Below the pieces are notes generated by a model. That model searched no databases. It saw only the letters and a program-made list of their open reading frames with translations, and was not told the origin of the DNA. A stretch of 24,440 nt of DNA from a virus. Below are positions 12,631 to 22,200 of this stretch, one piece after another (positions within the stretch are counted from its first letter, which is position 1; each line of letters starts with the position of its first letter). The translations under genes were made by a program, and so were the position numbers. The stretch covers positions 1 to 24,440 of IMG/VR virus record IMGVR_UViG_3300046012_000279. The stretch is one strand, 5' to 3'.

Positions 12631-13523
12631 CGAGCAAAGCCTTACACATCGATGACGATGACAACGGCGACTGGCTGCATCGCAAGGCCGCTACATCGTT
12701 CCTCATCTACCAGAAGGGCAGTCTTCTTGGGCGCTGCAATATCGAGACCGAGAAGGTCGAGACCAAGGACAGCGAGCTTGAGGAGTTCTTTTACCTGCTG
12801 ATCGATGAGGGTATCGACAACGGCCCTATCGGCCCAGATGACGGCATTGAGTTCAAGTCTTTGATGGAGCGCGCCGGCTACGAGGTAAAAGAGCAGCAGA
12901 CCGCCACTGACTGCGATGAGGAGAAAAAGCTCACTCAGAAGGAAGTTGACTTCGAGAAAGAAGCGAAGGGCAAAGACAGGTGTGAGAATTGCGAGCGCTT
13001 CGTGCCCGAGAGCGAGTGCCAGATTGTGCAGTCCCCCGTTAACCCGCAGGGCTGGTGTAGAGAGTTCAAGGTCAAGGCCATCAGCGTAGGCGATGCCTCT
13101 ACCCCTGATGTGTACCCCGGCAAGCCGGGTTTGGAAGCTAAAAACTGGGACTTTCAAGGCCTCACCATCGATATTGAGAATCTGAGAGGCAGTACGCGAC
13201 ACGGTGCGAGTCATCATACGAGATTAAACACCCCCTACGGCTTCATTAGAGGCTCCGTAGGCGCCGATGGTGACGAAGTTGATGTATTTGTCGGTGCGGT
13301 CTCTACGGCGCCGTATGCGTTCGTTATTCACACTAAGGACCCTGAGACTGGGACGTATGACGAAGACAAGGTCATCCTTGGGGTCGAGAGCGCTGGCGAG
13401 GCTAAGCAGCTGTTCGATGAGAACTATGACCGTCCCGGCTTCTTCGAGAGCATGGAGCGTATGACCATTTCTCATTTGAAGAGGAAACTGAAGTCTCTTC
13501 GAGGTCGCAAGATCACGGCATGA
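12627..13523 (+). CDS. HiPIP-like cysteine motif plus pyrophosphatase-like (InPase) domain protein (298 aa)
   Basis: ATGA overlap with the kinase-ART ORF. Residues 119-144 carry four Cys (C119, C122, C131, C144) ending in PQGWCREF, as in high-potential iron-sulfur proteins and their phage relatives, so a 4Fe-4S cluster is possible. Residues about 170-290 match the phage InPase-type domain of polyvalent proteins: KNWDFQGLTIDIENLRGSTR, GADGDEVDVFVG (212-223), YDEDKVILG (244-252). The Asp/Glu-rich core would bind metal and phosphate. Its substrate is not known. The N-terminal 110 residues are unassigned. Such proteins sit beside portal and MuF genes. Confidence 0.75.
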   Translation: MTSKALHIDDDDNGDWLHRKAATSFLIYQKGSLLGRCNIETEKVETKDSELEEFFYLLIDEGIDNGPIGPDDGIEFKSLMERAGYEVKEQQTATDCDEEKKLTQKEVDFEKEAKGKDRCENCERFVPESECQIVQSPVNPQGWCREFKVKAISVGDASTPDVYPGKPGLEAKNWDFQGLTIDIENLRGSTRHGASHHTRLNTPYGFIRGSVGADGDEVDVFVGAVSTAPYAFVIHTKDPETGTYDEDKVILGVESAGEAKQLFDENYDRPGFFESMERMTISHLKRKLKSLRGRKITA

Positions 13524-13747
13524 GCCCTCTGCTACGCAGTCCGCGGGAAGACGTGGTAGAGATGGGTGTGGTATCTGTCGAAGGCATCTGGCAGGTGCTC
13601 CCTACGTTCGTCTGTGGGAAGTGTGGCTGGATCGGGGCTATCAATGAAGCCGAGCAGATTTATTGCGACAACCGCAAGTGTGAGAACTACGGGCACCTGT
13701 TCGCTGTGAAAGTCATCACCTCGGAAATCAAAGAACTTGGAATTTAA
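13520..13747 (+). CDS. Small zinc-ribbon protein (75 aa)
   Basis: ATGA overlap fixes the start; MGVVSVEGIW at codon 15 is an alternative. The middle has C-G-K-C and, after a gap, C-D-N-R-K-C, a probable zinc ribbon of two Cys pairs. Position between the InPase-like gene and the Mu-F gene suggests a head or packaging accessory, but function is unknown. Confidence 0.6.
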   Translation: MSPLLRSPREDVVEMGVVSVEGIWQVLPTFVCGKCGWIGAINEAEQIYCDNRKCENYGHLFAVKVITSEIKELGI

Positions 13748-14546
13748 GCCCAACAAACGAATCGAGGCCCAGTACTACCGGGACATCCTCGGTATTGTAC
13801 GCAAGTACTTCCTTGATCCGTTCGGGAAAGTTCATGCAGCATTCATTACGCTGCCCGAGTGGTTGGAGAAGTTTGCACATCAGGCGGCCGAGCGCATGGT
13901 GCTGCATACGCTCGCCGAGAATGCCCGTGACTGGCGTACTGCCGCTCTGGAGTCTGGTCAGGGGCCACGAGTCTATCAGGCGCTTCAGCGAGAGCTTAAG
14001 GGAAAGACGGGAGACCGCTATCGTCAGCTGATCGCGCAGAATGCCCAGTTCATTACTACGTTGCCGCAGTCTGTGGCTTCGCAGTTCGTCAAAGAAGCTG
14101 CCCGCTACCAGCGTGAGGGCATAAGAGCAGAGGATTTAGCTTTTCATAGCAAGCTTCTCCAGCATGTTACCAAGGCTCAGGCGATGAGGCTGGCGCGTAC
14201 CGAGAGCGCAAAGGCCAGTGCCGCGCTAACTCAGGCGAGAGCCGAAGACTTGGGACTTCAGTGGTACGTGTGGCAGACTTCACAGGATCAGCGTGTAAGG
14301 CAGGGTCACCGCAAGATGCAGGGCGTCCTAGTCAACTTCGAAGACCCGCCCAGTCCCGAAGAGCTGGTGAATGAGCGGTCGTACGGGCACTACAACGCCG
14401 GCAACATCTTCAACTGCCGTTGCTACATGGAGCCGTTGCTTCGGTTAGATCAAGTTAAGTGGCCCCACCGAATTTATGCTGCCGGAGCGATTCGCTACGT
14501 AACTCTGGCTCAGTTTCGAAATAAAAACGCTGCCTTGGCAGCATAA
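13737..14546 (+). CDS. Phage head morphogenesis protein, Mu gpF/SPP1 gp7-like (269 aa)
   Basis: A minor head protein needed for capsid assembly or infectivity. The only usable start is TTG at 13737, overlapping the previous stop by 11 bases; no ATG or GTG lies between the upstream stop in this frame and that codon, and the Shine-Dalgarno is weak. Residues about 145-235 carry the family pattern: ARTESAKASA (153-162), WYVWQTSQDQRVRQGHRKMQ (176-195), and the terminal NCRCY (226-230) that precedes the final strands. The N-terminal half is helical. A Mu-F protein downstream of the portal is usual. Confidence 0.85.
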   Translation: MEFKPNKRIEAQYYRDILGIVRKYFLDPFGKVHAAFITLPEWLEKFAHQAAERMVLHTLAENARDWRTAALESGQGPRVYQALQRELKGKTGDRYRQLIAQNAQFITTLPQSVASQFVKEAARYQREGIRAEDLAFHSKLLQHVTKAQAMRLARTESAKASAALTQARAEDLGLQWYVWQTSQDQRVRQGHRKMQGVLVNFEDPPSPEELVNERSYGHYNAGNIFNCRCYMEPLLRLDQVKWPHRIYAAGAIRYVTLAQFRNKNAALAA

Positions 14547-14555
14547 GGAGAAAAC

Positions 14556-14981
14556 ATGCCGGCACCTTCAGGTACACGCATTACCACCAGTATCCTTCCC
14601 AACTCCGGGCTTATCGGGCTCAGCGGCGTGGGACCGGAGATCATTAACGAAAGCGCCACGGACGGCATTGTGGCTCACGCAGGGGGAGGCCAGGCTAGCG
14701 CCGTCCTTCTGACTACAGTAATCAATCGAGTTGGCACAGTAGCTACTGCGGGGGACTCTGTGCTGCTTCCGCCCGCTACCCCCGGAACGGACATCTTCGT
14801 TGCCAATGGAACAGCGACCAGCATGAACGTGTTCCCTTCGTCAGCTACCCAGGGCGGCGTAGCGGGCGGCGATCTAATTAATGCCGGGGCGCAGAACGCA
14901 GCGTTCGCCATGGCTAGCGGAAAGAACGCTCACTTCTTTTGCGCTGTTGCTGGCAAGTGGAGCGCGATTCTCTCCGCGTAA
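14556..14981 (+). CDS. Small putative virion protein (141 aa)
   Basis: ATG follows GGAGAAAAC. The product is Gly/Ala/Thr-rich. Its second half (ANGTATSMNVFPSSA, then INAGAQNAAFAMASGKNAHF and AGKWSAIL) matches a pattern common in small phage proteins of virion modules, where repeated strands make a jelly-roll-like fold. It could be a decoration or fibre-associated protein. Family assignment is by pattern only. Confidence 0.6.
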   Translation: MPAPSGTRITTSILPNSGLIGLSGVGPEIINESATDGIVAHAGGGQASAVLLTTVINRVGTVATAGDSVLLPPATPGTDIFVANGTATSMNVFPSSATQGGVAGGDLINAGAQNAAFAMASGKNAHFFCAVAGKWSAILSA

Positions 14982-15001
14982 CTCTAACAAGTTTGTAAAG
15001 A

Positions 15002-15016
15002 CCGCTTAGGAGGCGG
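15002..15016 (+). promoter_or_regulatory. Small hairpin with Shine-Dalgarno in its loop
   Basis: CCGC (15002-15005) can pair with GCGG (15013-15016), leaving TTAGGAG in the loop, 8 bases before ATG 15025. The stem is short. A loop can present or hide the AGGAGG; which one is unknown. Confidence 0.2.
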
Positions 15017-15024
15017 ATCAATCA

Positions 15025-15387
15025 ATGATTAAGAAAATGGTTATCTACGCTTTGTTCGGCTTGGCAGTTTGTGTGTGGTCTCGCGCAGAAGAGCCTAAGA
15101 AGACTCCGGAGACTCCCGCAGCTGCTACCGCAGTTAAAGACGCTGTACCGGATATTTCGGCGGATGAGCAGCTTCAACTGCGTAACATCCAGGTCGACAT
15201 TATGCAGACCTACCAGCTGTTGCTGGATTTGCAGGATCACCAGAAAAAGCTCTGGGGAGCGCTCTACGAAAAATACCACCTTAACCCGGACCAGTTTGCT
15301 GCTTGTGACGGGCCGGGCGTGAAGCCCTGTGACACAGTACCACACGGCAAGATTGCATTTAAGAAGAAGGAGGCAGAGAAGAAGTGA
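15025..15387 (+). CDS. Exported small protein with a helical middle (120 aa)
   Basis: A typical signal peptide is visible: KK, hydrophobic MVIYALFGLAVCVWS, then cleavage probably near SRAEE. The mature part is Pro/Ala-rich, then a long helix (LQLRNIQVDIMQTYQLLLDL), two Cys (AACDG and KPCDT) and a lysine-rich end. ATG 15025 follows AGGAGG. Its stop overlaps the GTG of the giant gene downstream as GTGA. Function unknown; the exported state is inferred from the leader. Confidence 0.65.
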   Translation: MIKKMVIYALFGLAVCVWSRAEEPKKTPETPAAATAVKDAVPDISADEQLQLRNIQVDIMQTYQLLLDLQDHQKKLWGALYEKYHLNPDQFAACDGPGVKPCDTVPHGKIAFKKKEAEKK

Positions 15388-18300
15388 AAAACCTGACGCG
15401 GTTTCTCCTTTTGCTGGCTATCTTGACCGGGGCTTCGGCCTTCGGTCAGGTAACCGCCAGTTGTAATAACGGGCCTTGCTCTCCAATTACTACCAGTGGA
15501 GGGACGCTGGTTGTACCAAACCTCTACGGTGGCATGAGCGCGGCTTTTGAAGAAATTGTAAGCGGCACTCCCGCTTCAGTAAGTATTACGGTCCAAGGCT
15601 GTATGCGCGGCGGAACGTGCGACTCCGCCATGGATACAAATACCCTGGTAGGCTCGGCTATTCGTTCTGTAGTCCCAGTGGCTAAGCCTTACGGTTACTT
15701 CCTGGTCACGGCAACTTGGTCAGGGGGAACCAACCCCACGGTACAGATTAATCCAGTTATAACTTCTGCCAAAGTTGGGGGCGGCGGTAACGGGGCTTTT
15801 GTAGGCGGGCTGGGCAGTAGCTTTCAGGACGTCGCTGAGATTGTAGCTCCGGGAAATCCTGGCGCGGGCAACGACCGGCTGTACCTGAATTCCACTACTC
15901 ATCTTCTAACCTGCTTGACCAGCTCGGGAGTTAGCTGTATGCCTTCGGGGGGCACTCCCGCGTTCTCCGCTATTGGCGCGGGAACCAACGCCGCCGCTTT
16001 GTTAGTTGGTACGGGCGGTTCGTTAGGACCTACAGGAACAGGGGTTATCACCTCTACCAACGTTCAAGCTTCGGCGGGCTTTGCTCCTACAGTAGATGGG
16101 GTAGTGGGTGTCAACACCACTAACCATACTTTTGTAAACGGTTCTAACGGCGCTACTATGGTTGGGGCCGTAGCGGCTACAGGTACGGGAGTGGCAACTA
16201 CTTGTACCAACCAAGTAGTTACTGTTGTGTCCGCTGTAGCTGCCCCCACCTGTACTTCGCTGTCCTTTACTTTTCTTCCTCTATCCGCCATGGGAACGAT
16301 CACGGGTGGAACCTGGCAGGGTACAGCAGTAGCCACTACCTTCGGCGGTACGGGCCTCGACTCTCATCTCTCTACTGGCGTTGCTCAAGTTGCTGCTGGC
16401 ACCTGGACCGTTTCTACCACACTGCCTAGCGGATTGAGCGCAACTAACTTGACCTTGGTAACACCGGCGCTAGGCACACCTGCTTCTGGTGTAGCTACCA
16501 ACATTACGGGGCTACCTATAGCTACCGGAGTCTCAGGGTTGGGAACGGGCATAGCAACGTTCCTGGCGACGCCTTCTAGCGCGAACCTGTTCTCCGCCAT
16601 GACCACTAAGACGGGCTCAGGCGGATCGTTGGTCTTCGCTACAGCGCCTACGCTCGCTTCTGCGATCTTAAGTACGGCGGCTCAGCTGAGCTATATTACA
16701 GGCGCTACGCAGTGCTTACACGTTGATACTACCGGGGCTATTACTGGGACTGGCTCAGATTGTGGCTCAGGCGCGGGTGGGGGTGTAAGCACTTTTAGTG
16801 CCGGCACTTTATCTCCGCTGTTCACTACTTCAGTAGCTACCCCGACTACAACCCCGGCACTGTCTTTTGTGTTATCGAACGCCGCAGCCAATACTGTATT
16901 CGCCAATTTTACTGGCTCCAGTGCTGCACCGTCTTACTCCACTATCAACGGAGGTGCCAGCTGCGGGGACGCTACTCATGCCCTAGCCTATACCAACGGT
17001 ACTGGCTTTGGGTGCCAAGCGATTAGCGTAGGAGGCTCTCCGGCTTGGTCTGCGGTTACGAACCCAGCCGGTAATCTGGCGTTAACGATGGGGGCGAACA
17101 CCTCTACGTTCAATACGACCACCGCTGTGGCTCAGTTCTTTAAGTGGGCTAATACTACCGCAGCGCTTAGCGGAGCCAGCCAGAGCTCCCCGATTCTTTC
17201 TTTGTGTGGTACAGAGTGGCATGCCGCAGCCTCGGTGGAAGGTTGCCTGGCGCTTCAGTTTATTCCCGGTACGGGAACGGATGCCGCTAGCACCTTTGCG
17301 GTTACACATACGGGGACGGCTACAGGAGCGCCGACTACGACTTTCCCAGGCCCACTTCAAATTGGTACGGCGGGCTCAGTAGGTGGCGGCGTCAGTCTTC
17401 CCGAAGGTACGGCGCTTACTGCCAGCGCAAGCAGCGATGTCTGTTATGCGGACTCTACGGCCCACGCCATTAAGTGCTCGTTCAATAACGACACATCGAG
17501 CCAGTTAGCGCGGTTCTCCAACAATTTAGGGGCGTTCGCTTCTACCACCTCTGCGCAGCTACTAGCCACGGTCTCTGATGAAACCGGCACTGGAGCCCTG
17601 GTCTTTGGTACTGCTCCAGTTATTACCCTGGCTAACGGGACTGGTTTACCAATCTCTACGGGCGTCTCTGGGCTCGGTACTGGCGTTGCGACGTTTCTAG
17701 CTACACCTTCCAGCGCGAATCTCTTCTCCGCATTAACGACTAAAACTGGCTCCGGAGGTTCAGTCGTATTTGCTACCGGACCTACTATTTCTTCAGTAGT
17801 TCTAAGTACGGCCGCACAATTAAGCTATATCTCCGGTTCAACACAGTGCTTGCACGTTGACACTACGGGCGCGATTACAGGTACAGGGGCCGATTGCGGG
17901 GCTGGCGGGGGGTCAGTTAATTCCATATCAAATTCAGATGGAACTTTAACAATATCTCCTACAACTGGTACTGTGGTCAGTTCCATCGCTTTAGGCCATG
18001 CGAATACATGGACAGCTACTCAAACCTTTCCTGCTACGTCTTTAACCGGCAGTGAGATGGTGAATAACACCGTCACGGCTACTCAACTTGCTGCGCAGTA
18101 TTCTAAAGGAAGCTGCACAGAAGTTTGGGGCGGCTCGGGAGCTTCCTTCGCCATGGCTTCGGGCGATGATGCCATCTCGAATAACACTTGCTACAACGAT
18201 TCCGGCGTGACGCGGACAATTACGGCGGTTAAGTGCCGAGCTGATAACGCGGCAAACACCACCGTCCTGACGCCTACTTTTGGAGCGTCCGGAACGGGTA

Positions 18301-18464
18301 CATCGATACTTACTGGGACGGTAACTTGCGGAAACTCTTACGCCTACTCCGCTACAGGAACCCTAACCAATACTGCTTGGACAACTGGAACTGGAATTAA
18401 TCCCGGCATGTCCACAGTCGGGAACGCTACAAGTATCGCTTTGATAATTGAGTACACATTCTAA
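15384..18464 (+). CDS. Large exported repeat-containing fibre-like protein (1026 aa)
   Basis: GTG start with AAGGAGG upstream and a GTGA overlap. Signal peptide MKNLTRFLLLLAILTGASAF, cleavage probably after FGQ. The rest is Gly/Thr/Ser/Ala-rich and beta-strand-like. Two copies of an 86-residue unit (376-461 and 754-839; GLPIxTGVSGLGTG at the start, CLHVDTTGAITGTG near the end) agree at 74 of 86 positions. The pattern is frequent in phage fibre-like proteins from environmental samples, so an adhesin or tail-fibre-like role is the best guess, but a signal peptide is unusual for a virion fibre. Confidence 0.72.
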   Translation: MKNLTRFLLLLAILTGASAFGQVTASCNNGPCSPITTSGGTLVVPNLYGGMSAAFEEIVSGTPASVSITVQGCMRGGTCDSAMDTNTLVGSAIRSVVPVAKPYGYFLVTATWSGGTNPTVQINPVITSAKVGGGGNGAFVGGLGSSFQDVAEIVAPGNPGAGNDRLYLNSTTHLLTCLTSSGVSCMPSGGTPAFSAIGAGTNAAALLVGTGGSLGPTGTGVITSTNVQASAGFAPTVDGVVGVNTTNHTFVNGSNGATMVGAVAATGTGVATTCTNQVVTVVSAVAAPTCTSLSFTFLPLSAMGTITGGTWQGTAVATTFGGTGLDSHLSTGVAQVAAGTWTVSTTLPSGLSATNLTLVTPALGTPASGVATNITGLPIATGVSGLGTGIATFLATPSSANLFSAMTTKTGSGGSLVFATAPTLASAILSTAAQLSYITGATQCLHVDTTGAITGTGSDCGSGAGGGVSTFSAGTLSPLFTTSVATPTTTPALSFVLSNAAANTVFANFTGSSAAPSYSTINGGASCGDATHALAYTNGTGFGCQAISVGGSPAWSAVTNPAGNLALTMGANTSTFNTTTAVAQFFKWANTTAALSGASQSSPILSLCGTEWHAAASVEGCLALQFIPGTGTDAASTFAVTHTGTATGAPTTTFPGPLQIGTAGSVGGGVSLPEGTALTASASSDVCYADSTAHAIKCSFNNDTSSQLARFSNNLGAFASTTSAQLLATVSDETGTGALVFGTAPVITLANGTGLPISTGVSGLGTGVATFLATPSSANLFSALTTKTGSGGSVVFATGPTISSVVLSTAAQLSYISGSTQCLHVDTTGAITGTGADCGAGGGSVNSISNSDGTLTISPTTGTVVSSIALGHANTWTATQTFPATSLTGSEMVNNTVTATQLAAQYSKGSCTEVWGGSGASFAMASGDDAISNNTCYNDSGVTRTITAVKCRADNAANTTVLTPTFGASGTGTSILTGTVTCGNSYAYSATGTLTNTAWTTGTGINPGMSTVGNATSIALIIEYTF
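16509..16766 (+). repeat. Internal repeat, copy 1 of an 86-codon unit
   Basis: Codons 376-461 of the large exported protein. The second copy is at 17643-17900. Protein sequences differ at 12 of 86 positions, all conservative, while the DNA differs at many third positions, so the duplication is old and held by selection on the protein. Confidence 0.85.
17643..17900 (+). repeat. Internal repeat, copy 2 of the 86-codon unit
   Basis: Codons 754-839 of the large exported protein; see copy 1 at 16509-16766. Part of the block just before it (VSDETGTGALVFGTAPVI) resembles a segment of the same unit, so a further decayed copy may be present. Confidence 0.85.
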
Positions 18465-19228
18465 TGAAACATTTTTACGCAACTCCTCTAGTAGCATTAG
18501 TCCTATCGGCAACTCTGCTGCTCAGCGGCTTCCAGCGGAATGAGACCATTGTTGCTCGCCGACGGGCCGCAGCAGGTGGTGGGGGAGTAGCGATCACCTA
18601 CGCCAGCATTGCGTGCGACAACTCGACAGCCGCCGCCTCAAACTTGAGTTGCAGTTCCAGCATGGTTGTTCCCGCGAACACGCTTGTTGTTCTGGGATGT
18701 GACGCGGACCAGACCGTTTCCACCATGACTGGAACGGACGAAGCGGCAAACTCCTACACGTCGCTCGGAAGCAGTTTGCTTACCACTTCTGTGTCCCGCA
18801 TTCAATTGTTCGCTTTCTACTATTCAGCCGGGGCAACGCACACGCCAAAATGTACCTACAACATCGGTACGGGAACTTATCGCCAGATGATCGCGGCTGG
18901 CTACTCTGGGGTAGCTTCTGCATCGTTTCAGGACGCTTCGCAAGTCACGGGAACTAATTCGGGAACAGCCAGCACAGCAGCCACAACGAGTTCCAGCATC
19001 ACCGCTACTCAATGTGGAGATGTGTTTGTGGAGTACGGCATGTCAGATGGGGCAGGAACGACCTCGGCCTCTGCCCCGTTCACCATGCGGCGAGCGCCTA
19101 CCAGTAATGGAAACGGCATGGCAGATTCAATCAAAACTACGACCGCAACTCAGGCGGGAGCCATGACCGTGCCTAGCGGCCATTGGGGACTGCTTCTAGT
19201 CGCATTGAAGGCGGCAAGCCATTGCTAA
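18464..19228 (+). CDS. Exported Ser/Thr-rich beta-sandwich-like protein (254 aa)
   Basis: ATG overlaps the previous stop as TAATG. The leader is MKHFYATPLVALVLSATLLL; no lipobox Cys follows, so ordinary Sec export is likely. The body is strand-like (NTLVVLGCDADQTVSTMTG, then YTSLGSSLLTT, FAFYYSAGA, AAGYSGVASASFQDAS), as in Acidobacteria-type surface proteins that have a carbohydrate- or Ig-like sandwich. An exact family cannot be named. It ends overlapping the next gene by 7 bases. Confidence 0.65.
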   Translation: MKHFYATPLVALVLSATLLLSGFQRNETIVARRRAAAGGGGVAITYASIACDNSTAAASNLSCSSSMVVPANTLVVLGCDADQTVSTMTGTDEAANSYTSLGSSLLTTSVSRIQLFAFYYSAGATHTPKCTYNIGTGTYRQMIAAGYSGVASASFQDASQVTGTNSGTASTAATTSSSITATQCGDVFVEYGMSDGAGTTSASAPFTMRRAPTSNGNGMADSIKTTTATQAGAMTVPSGHWGLLLVALKAASHC

Positions 19229-22200
19229 AAATCCTTAGCGCAATTCTATTTCTCGCGTCCGTTGCTGGCGCGACAGTCAACCCTACTGTAGTTCCTGACG
19301 CCAGCCAGAATGGAGTCACGGTTGGTCCCGGCTGGGATGACGCCGCGGTGCGGCAATTAATTCGCACTGAAGCCAACGTGGTCTATGTCATCGCCTCTGA
19401 CGACGATCCTTGCCAGATTGGTACAACATCTAGTGGAGTAATTCATGCTTACAAAGGGACTGGAGCACAAGTACAGAATTCCTTGGTTCCAACTTCATTT
19501 GCGGAAGTCGATGCCGCGCACCACCCGATTGCTACCAATGCCGGGAGTTGCGTTTTTACCGGCAACTTTCCCGCACTCGGCAGTCCTGATATCCGCTACG
19601 ACACCACCACGAAGACGATTCATGTTCTCTACACCGATTCAGGGACGACCACGCTCTACTACCAAACCTTTTCCACTGTTACCGATACTTGGAGCACTCG
19701 CGTCTCGTTAGCCACGAATGCCAACGGAGACTCAGGCAATGGCTGGGTACGGCAAAACCAAGTCGCGCTCACGCTGGACACCAACAACATTCCCCATATT
19801 CTGTATGCGACCTCTGGAACGTCGAACACGCTTCGTTATGCCAATCGCATCGGTGGAGTCTGGAGCGCCTTCACTACCGTAGCTTCGGGAACGAACATCA
19901 CCCATCCCAGCATGGTCACAGCCCTGGACGGCTCTATCCATGCAGCCTGGCTGAGCAATGCGTTAGCGGCTCATGCGCTTGTTCAATACTCGCATTACAC
20001 GGGAACATGGAGCGCTCCAGAAACTGTCGATACTGGCGGCCTTGTTCTCGCCAACGGAAACGGCGATCAGGGACCGAGCGTTGCCACTGACCTTAGCAGC
20101 CTTCCTCACGTTCTCTATCTTGTGGGCACGGTGAGCGGCGCAGACGACGATGTGCGTGTGCGCTATCGAACTGCTGGGGGAGTATGGACCAACAACACTC
20201 CACCCAGCACGGCAGGGGGAGCACCTAGCGCAACAGGAACATGGTTCACGCATACCCCACAGAATTACATCTCCAGTGTGGGCGATGGGTATGTCGTTCT
20301 CGGCCACGATGTCAACATTTCTCCCATCGTTTTTGAGTATCAACTCGGCGGAATAGGGAACAACTGGCACGCTGCCGTGCAAGCCGACCCGCGCAACCAG
20401 ACCAACACCACAGCAGGCGGAGTCGGGATTGACGGATCAGCCTCGGTACGCTTCGATCCCCTCCGCGACAACAATCCCGCCATCATGGACGTGCTCTTCT
20501 ACGACGAGAACGACGGCACGGCAGGGTATGACCATCACGCCACGCTCTATTACAAGGGCATCGTACTAGCCGCAGGGACAACGCGCTTAGTCAGCACCAC
20601 CGGAAGCAATGTCGGAACCTGCGCAGTCAATCCCTGCCTCACGATCACTTATGCCTATGGACAGGCGGCGGCCGGAGACACAGTTCAAGTAGCTTCAGGA
20701 ACCTATTCCGAATCGCTCAATCTGAATAAGGCAGGATCGGCGGGAAACCTGATTACGGTGCAGGGCTATCCCGTGGGCGGTTCATGTCCAACCACGCCGC
20801 AGACCGACGCCGAAAGTCCGATCTCGACGCGCACCGCTCCGACCGTCAACATCAATGGGGCTACGCTGGCAGCCAGTTTCAATACGCTCGACTGCTTCCA
20901 TCTGCCCACAGGAATCAACATCAACACCGGGGTGAATTCGTCCAACGTTCTCAATAACTACGTGGACTCATTGCCCAACCTGACCAACGTAGGCGTGAAC
21001 TTTACTCTGACCTTTGCTGGCCGCCCTACGAATATCCACGTCTCGCACAACTACATCCACGCCACGCAGTACGGCATGATGGTCATGGCGGACAATTCGC
21101 TATTCGATTTCAATGAAGTCGATGCGCTTACCCTGCCATCTAGCAGCGTGGATGATTGCGACTACAACCGCCTCTGGGGAGACAGCGACACTTTCCGAAG
21201 AAATTACTATCACGGAACAACTAAGGGCAGCAGCGGAACCTGCAAGTCTACCCAAGCCCATAACGACGGCTGGCAGGTATTTTCTGACAGCACGGCAAGC
21301 ACCTGGTTCTCCCGCAACATGACCTTTGACGGGAACACTGTAGACAACTTTGATGAAGGTTTCATCCTCTCGAACGACACCTCTGTAGCGAACTACTACA
21401 ATACCTGGACAATCGTCAACAATGTCATCGTAAATTCAACCGCTTGGTGCGGAACCTTTGACAGCCGTGATCTGCACGTAATCTTTATGAACAACGTGTG
21501 CTGGGGCGGGAATGCCCAGTTGCGGATCATAGACGACTGGGATGCCTTCGCCACCGCTACTATGCAAGTCAGCAACAACCTGTTCGATGGGATGAGTTCG
21601 TTCCTGAATGGTAGCTATTTCTACAGTGATACAGGTGGAGCGTTACTAACTGGCAGTGGGCACAACATACAACGCGACATAGGATTCACGCTGAGTAGTC
21701 CGGCTAATTCTGTTGGCGATCTGAACAACGTAAACCCTCAATTAGTCTCTCCTTCTTCAACGCCCGGAGCAGGAAATTACAGTATCACGTCTGCCAGTCC
21801 GGCCAGGGGATTGGCTACGAACGTAGGATTGACTACCGATCATCAAGGTAATGTCCGACCGAGCGGAGCGACAGGAACTGGCTTCGACTCTGGTGCATAC
21901 CAATTTATAACATCAGGCGGTACTGTCGCAGCTACTCCTACTTTCTCACCGGTAGCGGGAACATATTCTAGCGCGCAGTCAGTAACTATTTCGGCCACTA
22001 GTGGGAGCGTCATTTGTTACAATACCACCGGCGCTCCGGCTACTAACGGTACAACAGGGTGCGCCACGGGCAGTCTTTATTCTTCTCCGGTATCAGTGCC
22101 TTCTACTGAAACTTTATTCGCGGTTGCGGGAGGAACGGGTTTTACGGACAGTTCGGTGGGCTCAGCCGCTTACACGATCACTCCTCCCACACTCGGCAGC

